Shown one piece after another: positions 18,900 through 28,671 of a stretch of 64,000 bases of DNA. The stretch covers positions 62,001-126,000 of the forward strand of contig NZ_SNTZ01000003.1 in the NCBI RefSeq assembly GCF_004916895.1, given 5' to 3'. Positions within the stretch are counted from its first letter, which is position 1. The number at the start of each line of letters is the position of its first letter. This DNA is from Flagellimonas alvinocaridis (GTDB lineage Bacteria; Bacteroidota; Bacteroidia; Flavobacteriales; Flavobacteriaceae). The translations under genes were made by a program, and so were the position numbers. Below the pieces are notes generated by a model that saw only the letters and a list, made by a program, of their open reading frames with translations, had not been told where the DNA came from and did not search any database.

Positions 18900-20177
18900 T
18901 CATGGCATGTCCTTGATACGCTCCAACATGATTTCCATAAGTGCTTCAGCGCCTTTCTCGGCCTTTTCCTTTAAAAAATCCCTTGGGGTATTGTCCCCGA
19001 CCTCAAAGACCAAGGCCTCGGCACCATGTTTTACGAAGAAATAGTTCCTTGATACCGTGGTAGGGACCAAATCCCCATTGGGCTTGATATTGGGGTCGTA
19101 TCCCTCGATGCGCTCCTTTAAGCCATCCAGCCAGGTGGAGACCAAATTGGGCATGTTTCCATGGAGCTCCGGATCCACAGTATAGTAGATATCATCCCAG
19201 GTGGAATGGAAATCTATGCCGAAATAGAACTTCCCTTGGGTCTTCTCGACCATCCCCTCCATGAAATCCTTGACCGCAGAGGTCTCCGGTTGGTTAAAAT
19301 TGGCCCAATCCCGGTTGAGGTCTATCCCGCCTGTATTATGTCTCCAAAACCCATTGTCGACCCCGTCAGGGTTCATTAAGGGGACCACATAGATGGCAAA
19401 TTCCTTTCGGAACTTTTTGGCCAATTTGGTATCCGAGGAAAGGGTCTCCACAAAGGATTTCATGGTCAGGTACCCTGTTACCTCAGGGGGATGCTGTCTG
19501 GAAATGATCATGATCATATTTTTGGAGTCCGTATCACCAATGCTGAGCAAATTGAGGTTCCGGCCCTCACGGCTCTTTCCAATGGTGCTCTTGGTCACGA
19601 ACTTTTTCTGGGAAATACTGTCCATCCAGGCATTGACCCGGGCCGAATTTTCCAATTCTTGGCCAGCGACCCAGAGCGTATCGGGGCCCACTTCCAAACG
19701 CATTTTGACCTTTTCCGGCAAGGAGCCGGGGCCAAAGGCCCTATCTCCCTTGCCGATCTCCTCATAACGAAGGGAATCCAATGCGGTCCAGTGCACTCCG
19801 TCATGGCTGAGCTTTGGATAGTACCTGTGTTTGTTGTTCGCTTGATAGGTCAGCCATACGTCAATGGTCATAGGACGCTTTCCCCAAACCTTGAACGCAT
19901 ACCACGGACTGGTATTGATCGGAGTGTTCTCCGAAGTGATCAATAGGGTATAGGTACTGTCATTGTTCTGGACCAAGCCGTTCAACCGGGCACCGTCGAA
20001 CTCATTGGAGAAGGTAATACCTTGATCCGGAAAGGCAAACTGTCCCTTCCATTGCTTTTGGACCGGTTTGGAATCCGTTGGTACGGCGTTCACAGGGGGT
20101 TGGCCCTGGAACCGTTGTTCTTGGCCAAATAGGTTCGCTATGGCCAACAGGCTTAGGAGTACAAAGATTCTTTTCAT
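18900..20177 (-). CDS. Exported M14-family zinc carboxypeptidase
   Basis: A 425-residue protein with a signal peptide (about 1-18, ending near LFGQ). Residues about 20-175 form an N-terminal beta-rich domain. The peptidase domain follows: zinc ligands His229 and Glu232 in SRQHPPEVTG, the NPDGVDNGFWRHNTGGIDLNRDW substrate-binding region with the conserved Arg, GIDFHST for the third ligand, and VFEVGDNTP near 395 for the catalytic Glu. The family removes C-terminal residues from peptides or murein-type stems. It is 64 bp upstream of ggt and 10 bp downstream of the symporter gene, so it is very probably in one operon with them. Confidence 0.9.
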   Translation of the reverse strand: MKRIFVLLSLLAIANLFGQEQRFQGQPPVNAVPTDSKPVQKQWKGQFAFPDQGITFSNEFDGARLNGLVQNNDSTYTLLITSENTPINTSPWYAFKVWGKRPMTIDVWLTYQANNKHRYYPKLSHDGVHWTALDSLRYEEIGKGDRAFGPGSLPEKVKMRLEVGPDTLWVAGQELENSARVNAWMDSISQKKFVTKSTIGKSREGRNLNLLSIGDTDSKNMIMIISRQHPPEVTGYLTMKSFVETLSSDTKLAKKFRKEFAIYVVPLMNPDGVDNGFWRHNTGGIDLNRDWANFNQPETSAVKDFMEGMVEKTQGKFYFGIDFHSTWDDIYYTVDPELHGNMPNLVSTWLDGLKERIEGYDPNIKPNGDLVPTTVSRNYFFVKHGAEALVFEVGDNTPRDFLKEKAEKGAEALMEIMLERIKDMP

Positions 20178-20187
20178 AATAGGATTT

Positions 20188-21558
20188 TTAAGCTAGTTGT
20201 TTTTGCAGTTCAATTTTCTTGAAATAGGATGCAGTGGCCGCATTGATGCGCGGTGCCAATAAAATCGCCGAAACCATGGTGGGGATGGACATTAGGGCAA
20301 AGCTGATATCGATGATGCCCACGACACCGGCCAAGGAGGAAACCGAGCCAAGGAATATGCCCGCGATATACAGGTAGTTATAGGTGTTCCGATATTTGGA
20401 TCCAAACAGGAATACCACACATTTTGATCCGTAATAGGAATAGGTGAACAAAGAGGTCAATGCGAATATGGCCACAATAAAGATCAACAACGGGGCACCT
20501 ATTCCAGGCATGGCAGAAACGAAAGCATCCAAGGTAATGGATACACCACTGAGGTCTGAACGCTGCCAACTTCCCGTGACCAAGATGGCAATGGCGGTCA
20601 AGGTACATACCACTATGGTGTCGATAAAGGGTCCCAACATCGCTACCAGTCCTTCCTTGATCGGTTCGGTGTTCTTTGAGGCACCATGTGCCAATGGGGC
20701 AGTGCCGATACCTGCCTCATTTGAAAAGGCGGCCCTTCGTACCCCCATGATGATGATTGCACCCAGGCTTCCCCCCAACACCGCATCGCCGGTCATGGCA
20801 TCTCTAAATACGTCCATTAGGACCGGAATGATCCTACCATGGTTGACCACCAAAATATAGCTTACCGATAAAAAATACAGGGTGACCATAAAAGGCACCA
20901 GTCGACTGGCCAGGTTTGCTATGCGCCTGATCCCGCCAAATATGACCAGACCCACCAAAATGCTGATGGCGATCGCCACCATCGAAAGGGTCAGCCCCTT
21001 GGATGGTCCCATAAATGAGGGGGGCATCACTTCAACGATGACCTGGGTCAACTGGTTTGCCGTAAAAATGGGAAGTGAGCCAAAGATGCCAGCCATTGAA
21101 AAGAAAATGGCAAGGGGTTTCCATGGTTTGCCTAGACCATTGACGATGACATACATGGGGCCCCCTTGGGATTCCCCTGAATCATCGGTACCTCTGTACA
21201 TGACGGCAAGGGAACAGGTATAATATTTGGTCGCCATCCCGATCAATGCACTGATCCACATCCAGAAAAGGGCACCAGGCCCACCCATCGTAATGGCAAT
21301 GGCCACTCCTGAAATATTACCCATGCCCAAGGTGGAGGACAAGGCTGTGGTCAATGCCTTGAAAGCACTGATCTGTCCAACATTCGAGGCCGTCTCGTAC
21401 TTTCCCCTGATGACCTGTAGGGCATGCCAGAAATGCTTGAACGGCAATAACCTGGAATACACCAAAAGATATAGTCCGCCACCCGCCAACAGCAGTAATA
21501 GGGGAAATCCCCAAATCCAGTCACTGATCCCGGTTATCGTTGCTTCAATTTTTCCCAT
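20188..21558 (-). CDS. AGCS-family alanine/glycine:sodium (cation) symporter
   Basis: A 456-residue membrane protein with about 11 hydrophobic segments, taken from the ATG at 21558 (MGKIEATITG). A longer in-frame start at 21645 would overlap the upstream amidohydrolase gene and adds a polar leader that the family lacks. Family motifs: ALTTALSSTLGMGNISGVAIAI and GGPGALFWMW in the first third, RRAAFSNEAGIGTAPLAH in the middle. Known members import alanine or glycine with sodium. Between the M14 peptidase and amidohydrolase genes, it would take up amino acids set free outside the inner membrane. Confidence 0.93.
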   Translation of the reverse strand: MGKIEATITGISDWIWGFPLLLLLAGGGLYLLVYSRLLPFKHFWHALQVIRGKYETASNVGQISAFKALTTALSSTLGMGNISGVAIAITMGGPGALFWMWISALIGMATKYYTCSLAVMYRGTDDSGESQGGPMYVIVNGLGKPWKPLAIFFSMAGIFGSLPIFTANQLTQVIVEVMPPSFMGPSKGLTLSMVAIAISILVGLVIFGGIRRIANLASRLVPFMVTLYFLSVSYILVVNHGRIIPVLMDVFRDAMTGDAVLGGSLGAIIIMGVRRAAFSNEAGIGTAPLAHGASKNTEPIKEGLVAMLGPFIDTIVVCTLTAIAILVTGSWQRSDLSGVSITLDAFVSAMPGIGAPLLIFIVAIFALTSLFTYSYYGSKCVVFLFGSKYRNTYNYLYIAGIFLGSVSSLAGVVGIIDISFALMSIPTMVSAILLAPRINAATASYFKKIELQKQLA

Positions 21559-21562
21559 CTGC

Positions 21563-22885
21563 TTATTCGTTCTGGTCGAATTTGGCGGAATAGCGTTTGT
21601 AGTCCAATTGTTGTGGTCCTTCCAAATCGATCTGCTTGCCGCCAATAAATGCCAAGGTCAAGGCATTGGTCTGTATATCGAGTGCATCCCCCTTGGATAC
21701 AAATAGACTGGCCACCTTGCCCACGGCAATGGATCCCAGCTTATCGTCAATTCCCAGAATTTTTGCGGGATGCAAGGTAATGGTCTTCAGGGCTTCCTCC
21801 TTGTTCATCCCAAATGCCACCGATGTCCCCGCATAAAAGGGCAGATTGATGGAGTTGGACAACGATCCCACATGGTACATGGATACCTCGATGCCCATCC
21901 GTTGCAATTTTGTTGGCAAACCATAAAAGGCATCATAGTCCATATCATCGTTTCTGGGGAGGTTGTAGGTAGGCGGGACAATCACCGGAATTTTGTTTTC
22001 CTTGAGAAAATCGACAACTTCCAGGGAACCCTCAGAGGCCACCAAGGAGATTTGGTCAATGCCAAAGGACTTGGCAAAGGTGATGCTCTCTATGATTTCC
22101 TTGGGTTCATTCACATGGATGACAAGTACCCTTTCTTTTTGGAACAGATCCGTTAAGGCCTCCAACTTCAAATTGGTTTGGGCAGTGGGCATTTGTTCGT
22201 ATTGCTTGGCATCGGAGAACAATTTTTCCAATTCACCGGTGATCTTTTCGTAAGAAGTATTGGGGCGGAGCATCCTGCTGTTCGTCTCGGCATCATAATA
22301 ACTCGATAGGGCAGAGGGCCAATCGAGGTGTATGGCCGCAGCCCTTTTGAATACAGCTTCCTCCCAGTTCCAGCCATCCAAGGACATTACCGATGAGGTG
22401 CCTGGAATGACACCTCTTGATCGAATCGATTCAATGTAAAGAACCCCATTGAACCGCAAAGGTGGAAGAAAAGTTGATGTCATATCAAAGGCGTAGACTG
22501 TTTGTAGGTTGGGAAGATAATCCCCTTCCTCCAAGGTATCATTGGTATGCGGAACGCCACTGATTTCGTTGATACCGATAATGGAATTCAAAAGGATAAA
22601 ACCCGGATATACCTGTTGTCCGGTTATGTCTATGATCTTATAATCGATCCCATTGGCGTCCAGATCGGAGGCTTTGCCCAAAAAGGTAATGGTTCCCTTG
22701 TCAAATCCAACCGCGGTGTCCTCCAATACCCGGCCATCCCCGGTATGAACGGTCCCCCCAACCAAAAGGATGGGAGTTTCCTGCTCCTTGGCAACCATCG
22801 GAAGAATCTGGGCATCCAATCCTTCCAAAAGGCTCGAAAGGATCAGTATCATGGTCAATATCGTATAAAATGTCTTGTTTTTCAT
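21563..22885 (-). CDS. Exported amidohydrolase-like protein lacking the HxH metal motif
   Basis: A 440-residue protein with a signal peptide (about 1-25). The fold is recognisable as the imidazolonepropionase-like branch of the amidohydrolase superfamily: an N-terminal strand set (ILLVGGTVHTGDGRVLEDT), an expected HxH position after VYPGF, and the C-terminal EEALKTITLHPAKILGIDDK and LGSIAVGKVASLFV. At the HxH position the sequence reads VYPGFILLNSIIGINE with no histidine, and the usual D near the end of the barrel is also replaced. It is 12 bp downstream of the 1012-codon paralogue. It may be a non-catalytic partner of that protein or use a different chemistry. Confidence 0.8.
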   Translation of the reverse strand: MKNKTFYTILTMILILSSLLEGLDAQILPMVAKEQETPILLVGGTVHTGDGRVLEDTAVGFDKGTITFLGKASDLDANGIDYKIIDITGQQVYPGFILLNSIIGINEISGVPHTNDTLEEGDYLPNLQTVYAFDMTSTFLPPLRFNGVLYIESIRSRGVIPGTSSVMSLDGWNWEEAVFKRAAAIHLDWPSALSSYYDAETNSRMLRPNTSYEKITGELEKLFSDAKQYEQMPTAQTNLKLEALTDLFQKERVLVIHVNEPKEIIESITFAKSFGIDQISLVASEGSLEVVDFLKENKIPVIVPPTYNLPRNDDMDYDAFYGLPTKLQRMGIEVSMYHVGSLSNSINLPFYAGTSVAFGMNKEEALKTITLHPAKILGIDDKLGSIAVGKVASLFVSKGDALDIQTNALTLAFIGGKQIDLEGPQQLDYKRYSAKFDQNE

Positions 22886-22897
22886 GTTCTTAATTAT

Positions 22898-25800
22898 TTA
22901 GTTCTGCATCTCTAAGGACTCACAATGGAATTCCACCCGTTCCAAGGATATTCTGGTTGATACGTTCTCGGTACCTTCCAACCCTTCCATTTTTTTGAGG
23001 AGCCTGGCACGCTCTTTTGAATTCTCCCTGCGCAACTGCGCATCCTTGGCCAGATCAAAATAAATGGCCCCTTCAATGATGGTCTTTTCAGGTTTGGAAT
23101 AAAGCGACAGTGGATCTCCTGTCCAAAGGACCACATCCGCGGATTTACCGACTTTGATGCTTCCCATGGTATCGTCCAGGTGCAAGAGCCTTGCCGGGTT
23201 CAAAGTGACCATTTTAAGGGCTTCCTCTGGTGTGAGCCCCCCATATCTGACCATCTTTGCGGCCTCATGGTTCAAGTGTCGCATTGTTTCACCACTATCC
23301 GAGTTCAATGCAGTGACCACACCTTCACGGTCCATGATGGTGGCATTGTACGGGGTCCCGTTCCTAGCCTCCCATTTATAGTTCCAACGATCGGAAAATG
23401 TGCTGCCCCCGACCCCGTGTTCCTTCATTCGGTCCGCGATCCGATAGCCCTCCAAGGCATGGGTGAACGTGTTTAGGGCAAAACCAAACCGTTCCGCCAC
23501 CTCCATCAACATCAACATTTCCTTATCCTGGTAGGAGTGGGCCGTAATGAACCGTTTCTTCTCCAAGATTTCCAACATGGTCTCGTGCAGAATGTTTTTA
23601 CGGGGTTCCACTGCGGTCCTTTTTTCCTTTGTGCCCAAGCTTCTATATGCATCCCATTCCTTTTTGTAATCCAAGGCCTCGGTGAAGGCATTGGTATAAA
23701 ATTGTTCCACGCCCATCAAGGACCTTGGAAATCGTATGGATACGTTGTTTTTTGAACGTTTCACGTTCTCTCCAAGGGCAAATTTGATGAAGGGGTCAGC
23801 GCCCTGGATCAACAATCCCTTGGCATCCTCCCCCCATTTGAATTTTACTAGAGCGGACTGGCCCCCAATGGGATCCGAAGATCCATGTAGGAGCTGCGCC
23901 GCAACGACGCCCCCGGCCAAAGCCCTATAAATGCCCGGGTCATCGGGGTCGACCACGTCCTGCATCCGGACCATTCCCGAATTTGGTGCCATTTCATTGA
24001 TACCGCCCAAGGCAATATGGGAATGCTCATCAATGATTCCAGGGGTCAGGTGCTTGCCCGTACCGTCCAATACCAAGGCATCCTTGGCACTGAGATCGGT
24101 CCCGATCTTGGCAATCTTGCCATTTTCAAGAAGCACGTCCGTGTTCATGAGGATTCCTTCATCTTCGTTCGTCCAAACGGTGACATCGGTGATTAAAATG
24201 GATCGGGATGCAATCTTTTCCGGACTGCCAAAGGCCAAGAATGGATAGAATACCTCACCCAAGTCGACAGGATCCTTATCCTGTACCTTTTGAGCTCCCA
24301 AGGTGCCCTTTCCTTTTTCTTTCATCCGGGCGGTCCAAGGTTGGTCCTCCCCAAAGTTCAGGGTGCCAGTACCGTTAAGCACGGTCATTCCATTTTCTTG
24401 TTTGGTCCAACCTTTCAGATTGTATTGGCTTCCCTTGACCGTGAATTTAAGGACAGGTAGGTCCCCATCCATTTTAAATTCCACTTTTTCCTTTGATCCA
24501 TCGGACAATGTCAATTCGGCTTGGTACTTGGGACCTTTTTCGATAATGGACAATACGGCCTTTAAGCCACCTACGGATAGGTCATATTCCCCAAGGATCG
24601 ATTCGGAAATGGGTTCGTTTACCACATAGGGTTTCCCTTCGATCCAGTTGTCCATAATTTGAGTGCCCGGTTCAAAAAGATCACCGTCCGTAACGATGAA
24701 GTTGGCCATTTTACCGGCTTCCAAAGTGCCCATATCCTGGTCAACGCCCAACCATTTGGCCGGAACGGTGGTCAAAGAGGAGAGTGCAGCCGTTTTGCTC
24801 AGGCCATACGCCACTGATTTTCTCAGATTTTTCAAGAAGTCAGGAAGATTTTCAGGTGGAAAGGAGGTGATGGCAAAGGGAATGCTGTTCTTTTCCAAAG
24901 ATGCCGGGTTTGTAGGGGCCAGTTCCCAATGCTTAAGATCGGCCAAGGTGATTTTCTTGGTGATGTAGGGGTCACTCACATCATAGGCCTTGGGAAAGTC
25001 GATCGGTATGATCATGGGAGCCCTCATGTCCTTCACTTCCATAATCCGTTGATATTCGTCTCCACCTCCCTTTATAATGAACTCAAACCCGAATTCATCC
25101 GCTATTTTATCGGCCCTTAAGACTGTCAACCAACCATCGGCCTCCATGATTTTAGGTAAGTTCCCATTGGCCAGCATGGCATCCAACGACAGGTCCGAAA
25201 ATGGGCTGTCGGTTTGTGCGCCATACCACTTGGCATCGTAAAAGGTCTGACGCAAAAGGGCAATGGTCCCCATAGCGGAAATGGGATAGTCCTGGGTCGA
25301 GGTGCCCTTGTCAAAAGAGTAATGGTCGGCCACCTTGGAATTGATGACCAAATTGTTTTCCGTATCCTCGCCTAGGGCTACTAGGGCAGCGGTTCCCCGC
25401 GCAATTCCATCCCTTCTGATGGACGCCATGGCACCAAATCCTTGGGCCCTCCATTTGGAGGCAAGCTTTTTGTCCACGGTAAAGTTTTCGGAACTGTTGT
25501 ATTGCGATTTTATGGCCTCGTTGGCATTGTAGGGTCCCTTGGTATTGGACTGTATCTGTTCCCTGCTGAGAACAGGGTTCCTGAATGGGGGACGTTTTAC
25601 CTCGGGTTGCCCATATTCCCCAAACATGTCTATAAAAGAGGGATAGATATAACGTCCACTGAGATCGATTTCCAGATAGCCGTTGGGTACCTGGTTCCCC
25701 GCTTGTACCGAAACGACCTTACCGTCTTGGATGACCAACATCGCATTCTCCATCACTTGCGTTGGGGCCGTGACGATGGTTGCATGGGTGAGGGCCACCC

Positions 25801-25918
25801 TGTCCGGGCGCGCATCGAGGACATCGTTTTTGGGAAAGGTCTCCTGTGCGAGTGAACTCCCCATAGATAACATGATACCTAAAAAAAAGAGGTATCCAAA
25901 GGTTTTTTTCATCTTCAT
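22898..25918 (-). CDS. Exported tandem amidohydrolase (two superfamily domains, first one degenerate)
   Basis: About 1006 residues from the ATG at 25918 (MKMKKTFGYLFFLG), which gives the best signal peptide; an ATG at 25936 is possible. Two amidohydrolase domains are joined. In the first (about 30-450) the metal site reads YIYPSFIDMFGEYG, without HxH. A beta-rich linker (about 450-580) follows. The second domain (about 590-960) is intact: GIIDEHSHIAL (near 630), ITAHSYQDKE, FTHALEGY and LNSDSGE supply metal ligands and the catalytic Asp, and the end has VTLNPARLLHLDD and MGSIKVGKSADVVLW. It probably hydrolyses an amide or peptide-like bond in the periplasm. It is 12 bp ahead of the smaller amidohydrolase gene and 28 bp after the aminotransferase gene. 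Confidence 0.85.
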   Translation of the reverse strand: MKMKKTFGYLFFLGIMLSMGSSLAQETFPKNDVLDARPDRVALTHATIVTAPTQVMENAMLVIQDGKVVSVQAGNQVPNGYLEIDLSGRYIYPSFIDMFGEYGQPEVKRPPFRNPVLSREQIQSNTKGPYNANEAIKSQYNSSENFTVDKKLASKWRAQGFGAMASIRRDGIARGTAALVALGEDTENNLVINSKVADHYSFDKGTSTQDYPISAMGTIALLRQTFYDAKWYGAQTDSPFSDLSLDAMLANGNLPKIMEADGWLTVLRADKIADEFGFEFIIKGGGDEYQRIMEVKDMRAPMIIPIDFPKAYDVSDPYITKKITLADLKHWELAPTNPASLEKNSIPFAITSFPPENLPDFLKNLRKSVAYGLSKTAALSSLTTVPAKWLGVDQDMGTLEAGKMANFIVTDGDLFEPGTQIMDNWIEGKPYVVNEPISESILGEYDLSVGGLKAVLSIIEKGPKYQAELTLSDGSKEKVEFKMDGDLPVLKFTVKGSQYNLKGWTKQENGMTVLNGTGTLNFGEDQPWTARMKEKGKGTLGAQKVQDKDPVDLGEVFYPFLAFGSPEKIASRSILITDVTVWTNEDEGILMNTDVLLENGKIAKIGTDLSAKDALVLDGTGKHLTPGIIDEHSHIALGGINEMAPNSGMVRMQDVVDPDDPGIYRALAGGVVAAQLLHGSSDPIGGQSALVKFKWGEDAKGLLIQGADPFIKFALGENVKRSKNNVSIRFPRSLMGVEQFYTNAFTEALDYKKEWDAYRSLGTKEKRTAVEPRKNILHETMLEILEKKRFITAHSYQDKEMLMLMEVAERFGFALNTFTHALEGYRIADRMKEHGVGGSTFSDRWNYKWEARNGTPYNATIMDREGVVTALNSDSGETMRHLNHEAAKMVRYGGLTPEEALKMVTLNPARLLHLDDTMGSIKVGKSADVVLWTGDPLSLYSKPEKTIIEGAIYFDLAKDAQLRRENSKERARLLKKMEGLEGTENVSTRISLERVEFHCESLEMQN

Positions 25919-25946
25919 TGTTGGTGATTTTATCATTTATTTGGTT

Positions 25947-27422
25947 TTAGATTTCGAACCATTGGTCCAGGTCCAGTCTTTGGTTGGATTCGGACTTGTG
26001 GTAAAAGGTATTGCTCATTGGATCGTAATCATATGCTTTGGCCATTTCAGCACCATGCTCCGCTATTTCGCGAAGTGCATCCAGTATAAGGTCCAGTTCC
26101 CCATCCGTCATAGTGGGATGGAGTGAGAGACGGATCCACCCAGGTTTGTCCTTAAGGTTTCCGTGCTCGATCTGGTCGGTAATGTGCCGTGATCGTTCCT
26201 GGGTGACCTCCAACAGTATGTGGCCATAGGTGCCGGCACAGGAACAGCCGCCCCGGACCTGGATTCCATAGTGGTCGTTCAATAATCGGACCACCAGATT
26301 GTAATGGAGATGTTCCACATAAAAGGAAAAGACCCCTAGTCGGTACCTGACTTCCGGTGCGAATACATGCAAGCCCTTGATCTTTGGCAACTCCTCGAAA
26401 CATTTCCTTGTAAGTTCATTTTCCCGTTGCCGGATCTGCTCAATGCCCATTTTTTCCTTCAGAGCGATCGACAGGGCTGTCCTTATGGTCTGTAGGAATC
26501 CAGGCGTACCACCATCCTCCCGGGCCTCAATGCTTTCAAAAAAACTGTGCCCCCCCCAAGGATTCGTCCATTTTACCGTTCCACCACCTGGATTGTCCGG
26601 AATCCGGTTCTTGTAAAGCGCCTTGTCGAAAACCAAAACGCCTGAACTGCCAGGCCCCCCTAAAAACTTATGTGGGGAGAAAAAAATGGCATCCAATTTC
26701 CTTGCCTTGTTCTCCGGGTGCATATCAATCTGGACGTAGGGTGCTGATGCGGCAAAATCCACAAAACAGTACCCGTCGTGTTCATGCATGATTTCAGCCA
26801 ACTCATAATAGGGGGTTCCCACCCCCGTGACATTGGAACAGGCCGTAAAGGAACCGATCTTGAGTTTTCGGTCCCCATATTTACGAAGTTCCCTGCGCAA
26901 TTGGCGTGTATCGACGAACAGGTCTTCTGTAGGCTGTAACAATACGACATCGGCCATGGTCTCCAACCAGGTCGTCTGATTGGAATGGTGTTCCATATGG
27001 GTCAAAAAAACGACAGGTCTTTCGGTCTCTGGAATCGAGAGGGAATTCTTGAACTTTTCTGGGAGCTTTAGCCCCAAAATACGCTGAAACTTGCAGAGCA
27101 CCCCGGTCATACCGGTGTCAGTGGTAATAATGACATCTTCCTCGGTGGCATTGACATGTTCCTTGATCCGGTGTTTAGCCTCCTCGTAAAGATTGGTCAT
27201 CAATTTCCCGGTAAAAGTGGTCTCGGAATGGGTGTTCCCGACAAAGGGACCGATTTTTTTTTTCATGATATCCTCTATGGGGCCATATAACCTACCGCTC
27301 GCGATCCAATCCGCATAAACGATCTTTTTGGTCCCAAAAGGGGTTTCGATATTTTCGTCGATACCGATAATATTTCTTCGAAAGGAATTGAAGTACGATT
27401 CCAATGATGTTTCTTTTTTCAA
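25947..27422 (-). CDS. Class V aminotransferase / cysteine-desulfurase-like PLP enzyme
   Basis: A 491-residue fold-type I PLP enzyme without a signal peptide, so cytoplasmic. Markers are THMEHHSNQTTW (about 141-152, cofactor stacking His), FVDFAASAPY (about 220-229, Asp to the pyridine nitrogen) and FFSPHKFLGGPGSSG (Lys252, Schiff base). A conserved cysteine in RGGCSCAGTYGH near residue 390 is at the place of the desulfurase active-site loop. It is longer than IscS (about 400). It could be a desulfurase, lyase or epimerase. It is the first gene of the series running down to ggt; with gamma-glutamyl transfer downstream, a role on cysteine released from glutathione-like compounds is an attractive but unproven idea. 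Confidence 0.82.
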   Translation of the reverse strand: MKKETSLESYFNSFRRNIIGIDENIETPFGTKKIVYADWIASGRLYGPIEDIMKKKIGPFVGNTHSETTFTGKLMTNLYEEAKHRIKEHVNATEEDVIITTDTGMTGVLCKFQRILGLKLPEKFKNSLSIPETERPVVFLTHMEHHSNQTTWLETMADVVLLQPTEDLFVDTRQLRRELRKYGDRKLKIGSFTACSNVTGVGTPYYELAEIMHEHDGYCFVDFAASAPYVQIDMHPENKARKLDAIFFSPHKFLGGPGSSGVLVFDKALYKNRIPDNPGGGTVKWTNPWGGHSFFESIEAREDGGTPGFLQTIRTALSIALKEKMGIEQIRQRENELTRKCFEELPKIKGLHVFAPEVRYRLGVFSFYVEHLHYNLVVRLLNDHYGIQVRGGCSCAGTYGHILLEVTQERSRHITDQIEHGNLKDKPGWIRLSLHPTMTDGELDLILDALREIAEHGAEMAKAYDYDPMSNTFYHKSESNQRLDLDQWFEI

Positions 27423-27688
27423 GATTATTATTATGAAAAGCTACCCTTTATCCAATCCAACTCAACAAACTACTAATTCAAATATTTATGGCAATGTGTT
27501 GAAGACCCCATACGATAAGGCCTAAGTTTCTATTTTTACTTGTTTTGTATTGATGGATAAGGGCAGCTTTATTGATTAATTAATTTTCACAGAATGCGAT
27601 ATTCTGTAAACCCTATTGTACTGGATTCTTCCCGGCTTATCGGTCAGTTATTGCCTCTAGGGAAAAATCCCGGGCACTGAATTTTGTT
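27423..27688. other. Intergenic region upstream of the aminotransferase gene
   Basis: This 266-bp A+T-rich gap must hold the promoter of the aminotransferase-to-ggt series if that is a separate transcript. No good TAnnTTTG box was found on the - strand. A small hairpin, ACAGAAT (27589-27595) with ATTCTGT (27601-27607), lacks a T tract and is only a weak terminator candidate for the gene ending at 27689. Confidence 0.4.
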
Positions 27689-28648
27689 TCAGTCCATATA
27701 GGATTCCACAAAGTCCAAATAAGTAGTGATGGATTCCGCAAAGGCTTTGGAAAAGTTTTTCCGGTTCTCCTCACTGTCACGGACCCCTTGGAAATTGGCC
27801 TCTATCTGCATCCCGAAAACTTTGGGGTGGTCGTAAGCGGTATATCTTCTAGTGTTATATCCTCCGTTGAAGTAGGGCTCGCCCTCCTTGGGATAGGGGT
27901 CGCCTTGGCTTGGAACCGCAGGGAAACCGGCTCGTTCCATAAGGGTTCCGAAAGCGTTTTCCCCGGTCAAGAGTTGGTTGAGTCCCAATTGTGGGTTACC
28001 CTTTAATAGGTTCCGTACCGAAGTGTTTCCGCCAATTTCAGACTCGGAACTTTCCCCTTCCCTTAGTTCCGTGAGGGCAGGTGTCCTAAGTAGGTACCCC
28101 AACTCCAAACGTTTTACTTTATGGCTTTGGCCGTGAAGGTCGATGTACATCACATATCCGTATTTTTTGATGGCCGCATCCAAGGCCTCCTCGATATGCT
28201 TGTGATATTGTCTCCAGGTATACTCCATTTGTGGGTTTCCACAGGTGGCCTCCTCCAGGTCCCGGTTAAAATCGATCTTACTCCTTGCCAATCGGGCAAT
28301 GACCAGGTATGGTTTTTTGCCATGGACCTTGAACGCATTCTCTATTTCCAGTGCGAGCTCGACCGTATTGTTGTCCATTACCTTCGCGCCACAATCCCTG
28401 TCCTTGATCTTCTCAGGAGATATGGTGCCCCCATGTGGGGCACTGATGACCAAAGGGATGTTGCCCTTGACGGTTTCCAGCCAGCTGTCCTCGAATATTT
28501 TCCGGCCTTCGGACAAAGCCTTTTTGTCCGAACCGTCCGATGTGCTTTTGCCACCAGCGCACTGCACTTGAAGAAGTGCAGTGGCAACTAGAAGGCAAAT
28601 GAGCATGTTTTTCCCAATCTTTCCTTGAAAAAATAGATCCCTATGCAT
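27689..28648 (-). CDS. N-formylglutamate amidohydrolase-like lipoprotein
   Basis: A 319-residue protein whose N-terminus has a signal peptide with lipobox LLQVQC (Cys30), so it is an envelope lipoprotein. The body matches the N-formylglutamate amidohydrolase (HutG-like) family: PLVISAPHGG near 60, a conserved FNRDLEEA stretch near 135, and YVMYIDLHGQSH near 165 with the Asp/His pair typical of the metal site. Cytoplasmic relatives release glutamate and formate in histidine breakdown; an exported lipoprotein member in a SusCD locus more likely acts on an N-acylated amino acid or peptide outside the inner membrane. It lies 23 bp downstream of susD. Confidence 0.75.
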   Translation of the reverse strand: MHRDLFFQGKIGKNMLICLLVATALLQVQCAGGKSTSDGSDKKALSEGRKIFEDSWLETVKGNIPLVISAPHGGTISPEKIKDRDCGAKVMDNNTVELALEIENAFKVHGKKPYLVIARLARSKIDFNRDLEEATCGNPQMEYTWRQYHKHIEEALDAAIKKYGYVMYIDLHGQSHKVKRLELGYLLRTPALTELREGESSESEIGGNTSVRNLLKGNPQLGLNQLLTGENAFGTLMERAGFPAVPSQGDPYPKEGEPYFNGGYNTRRYTAYDHPKVFGMQIEANFQGVRDSEENRKNFSKAFAESITTYLDFVESYMD

Positions 28649-28671
28649 TTTTCGGTGACTTAATTTTTCAA

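Noticed and set aside
27589-27607. Hairpin ACAGAAT/ATTCTGT between the formylglutamate-amidohydrolase-like and aminotransferase genes
   Set aside because: The stem has only seven pairs and no T tract on either strand, so it is too weak to call a terminator.
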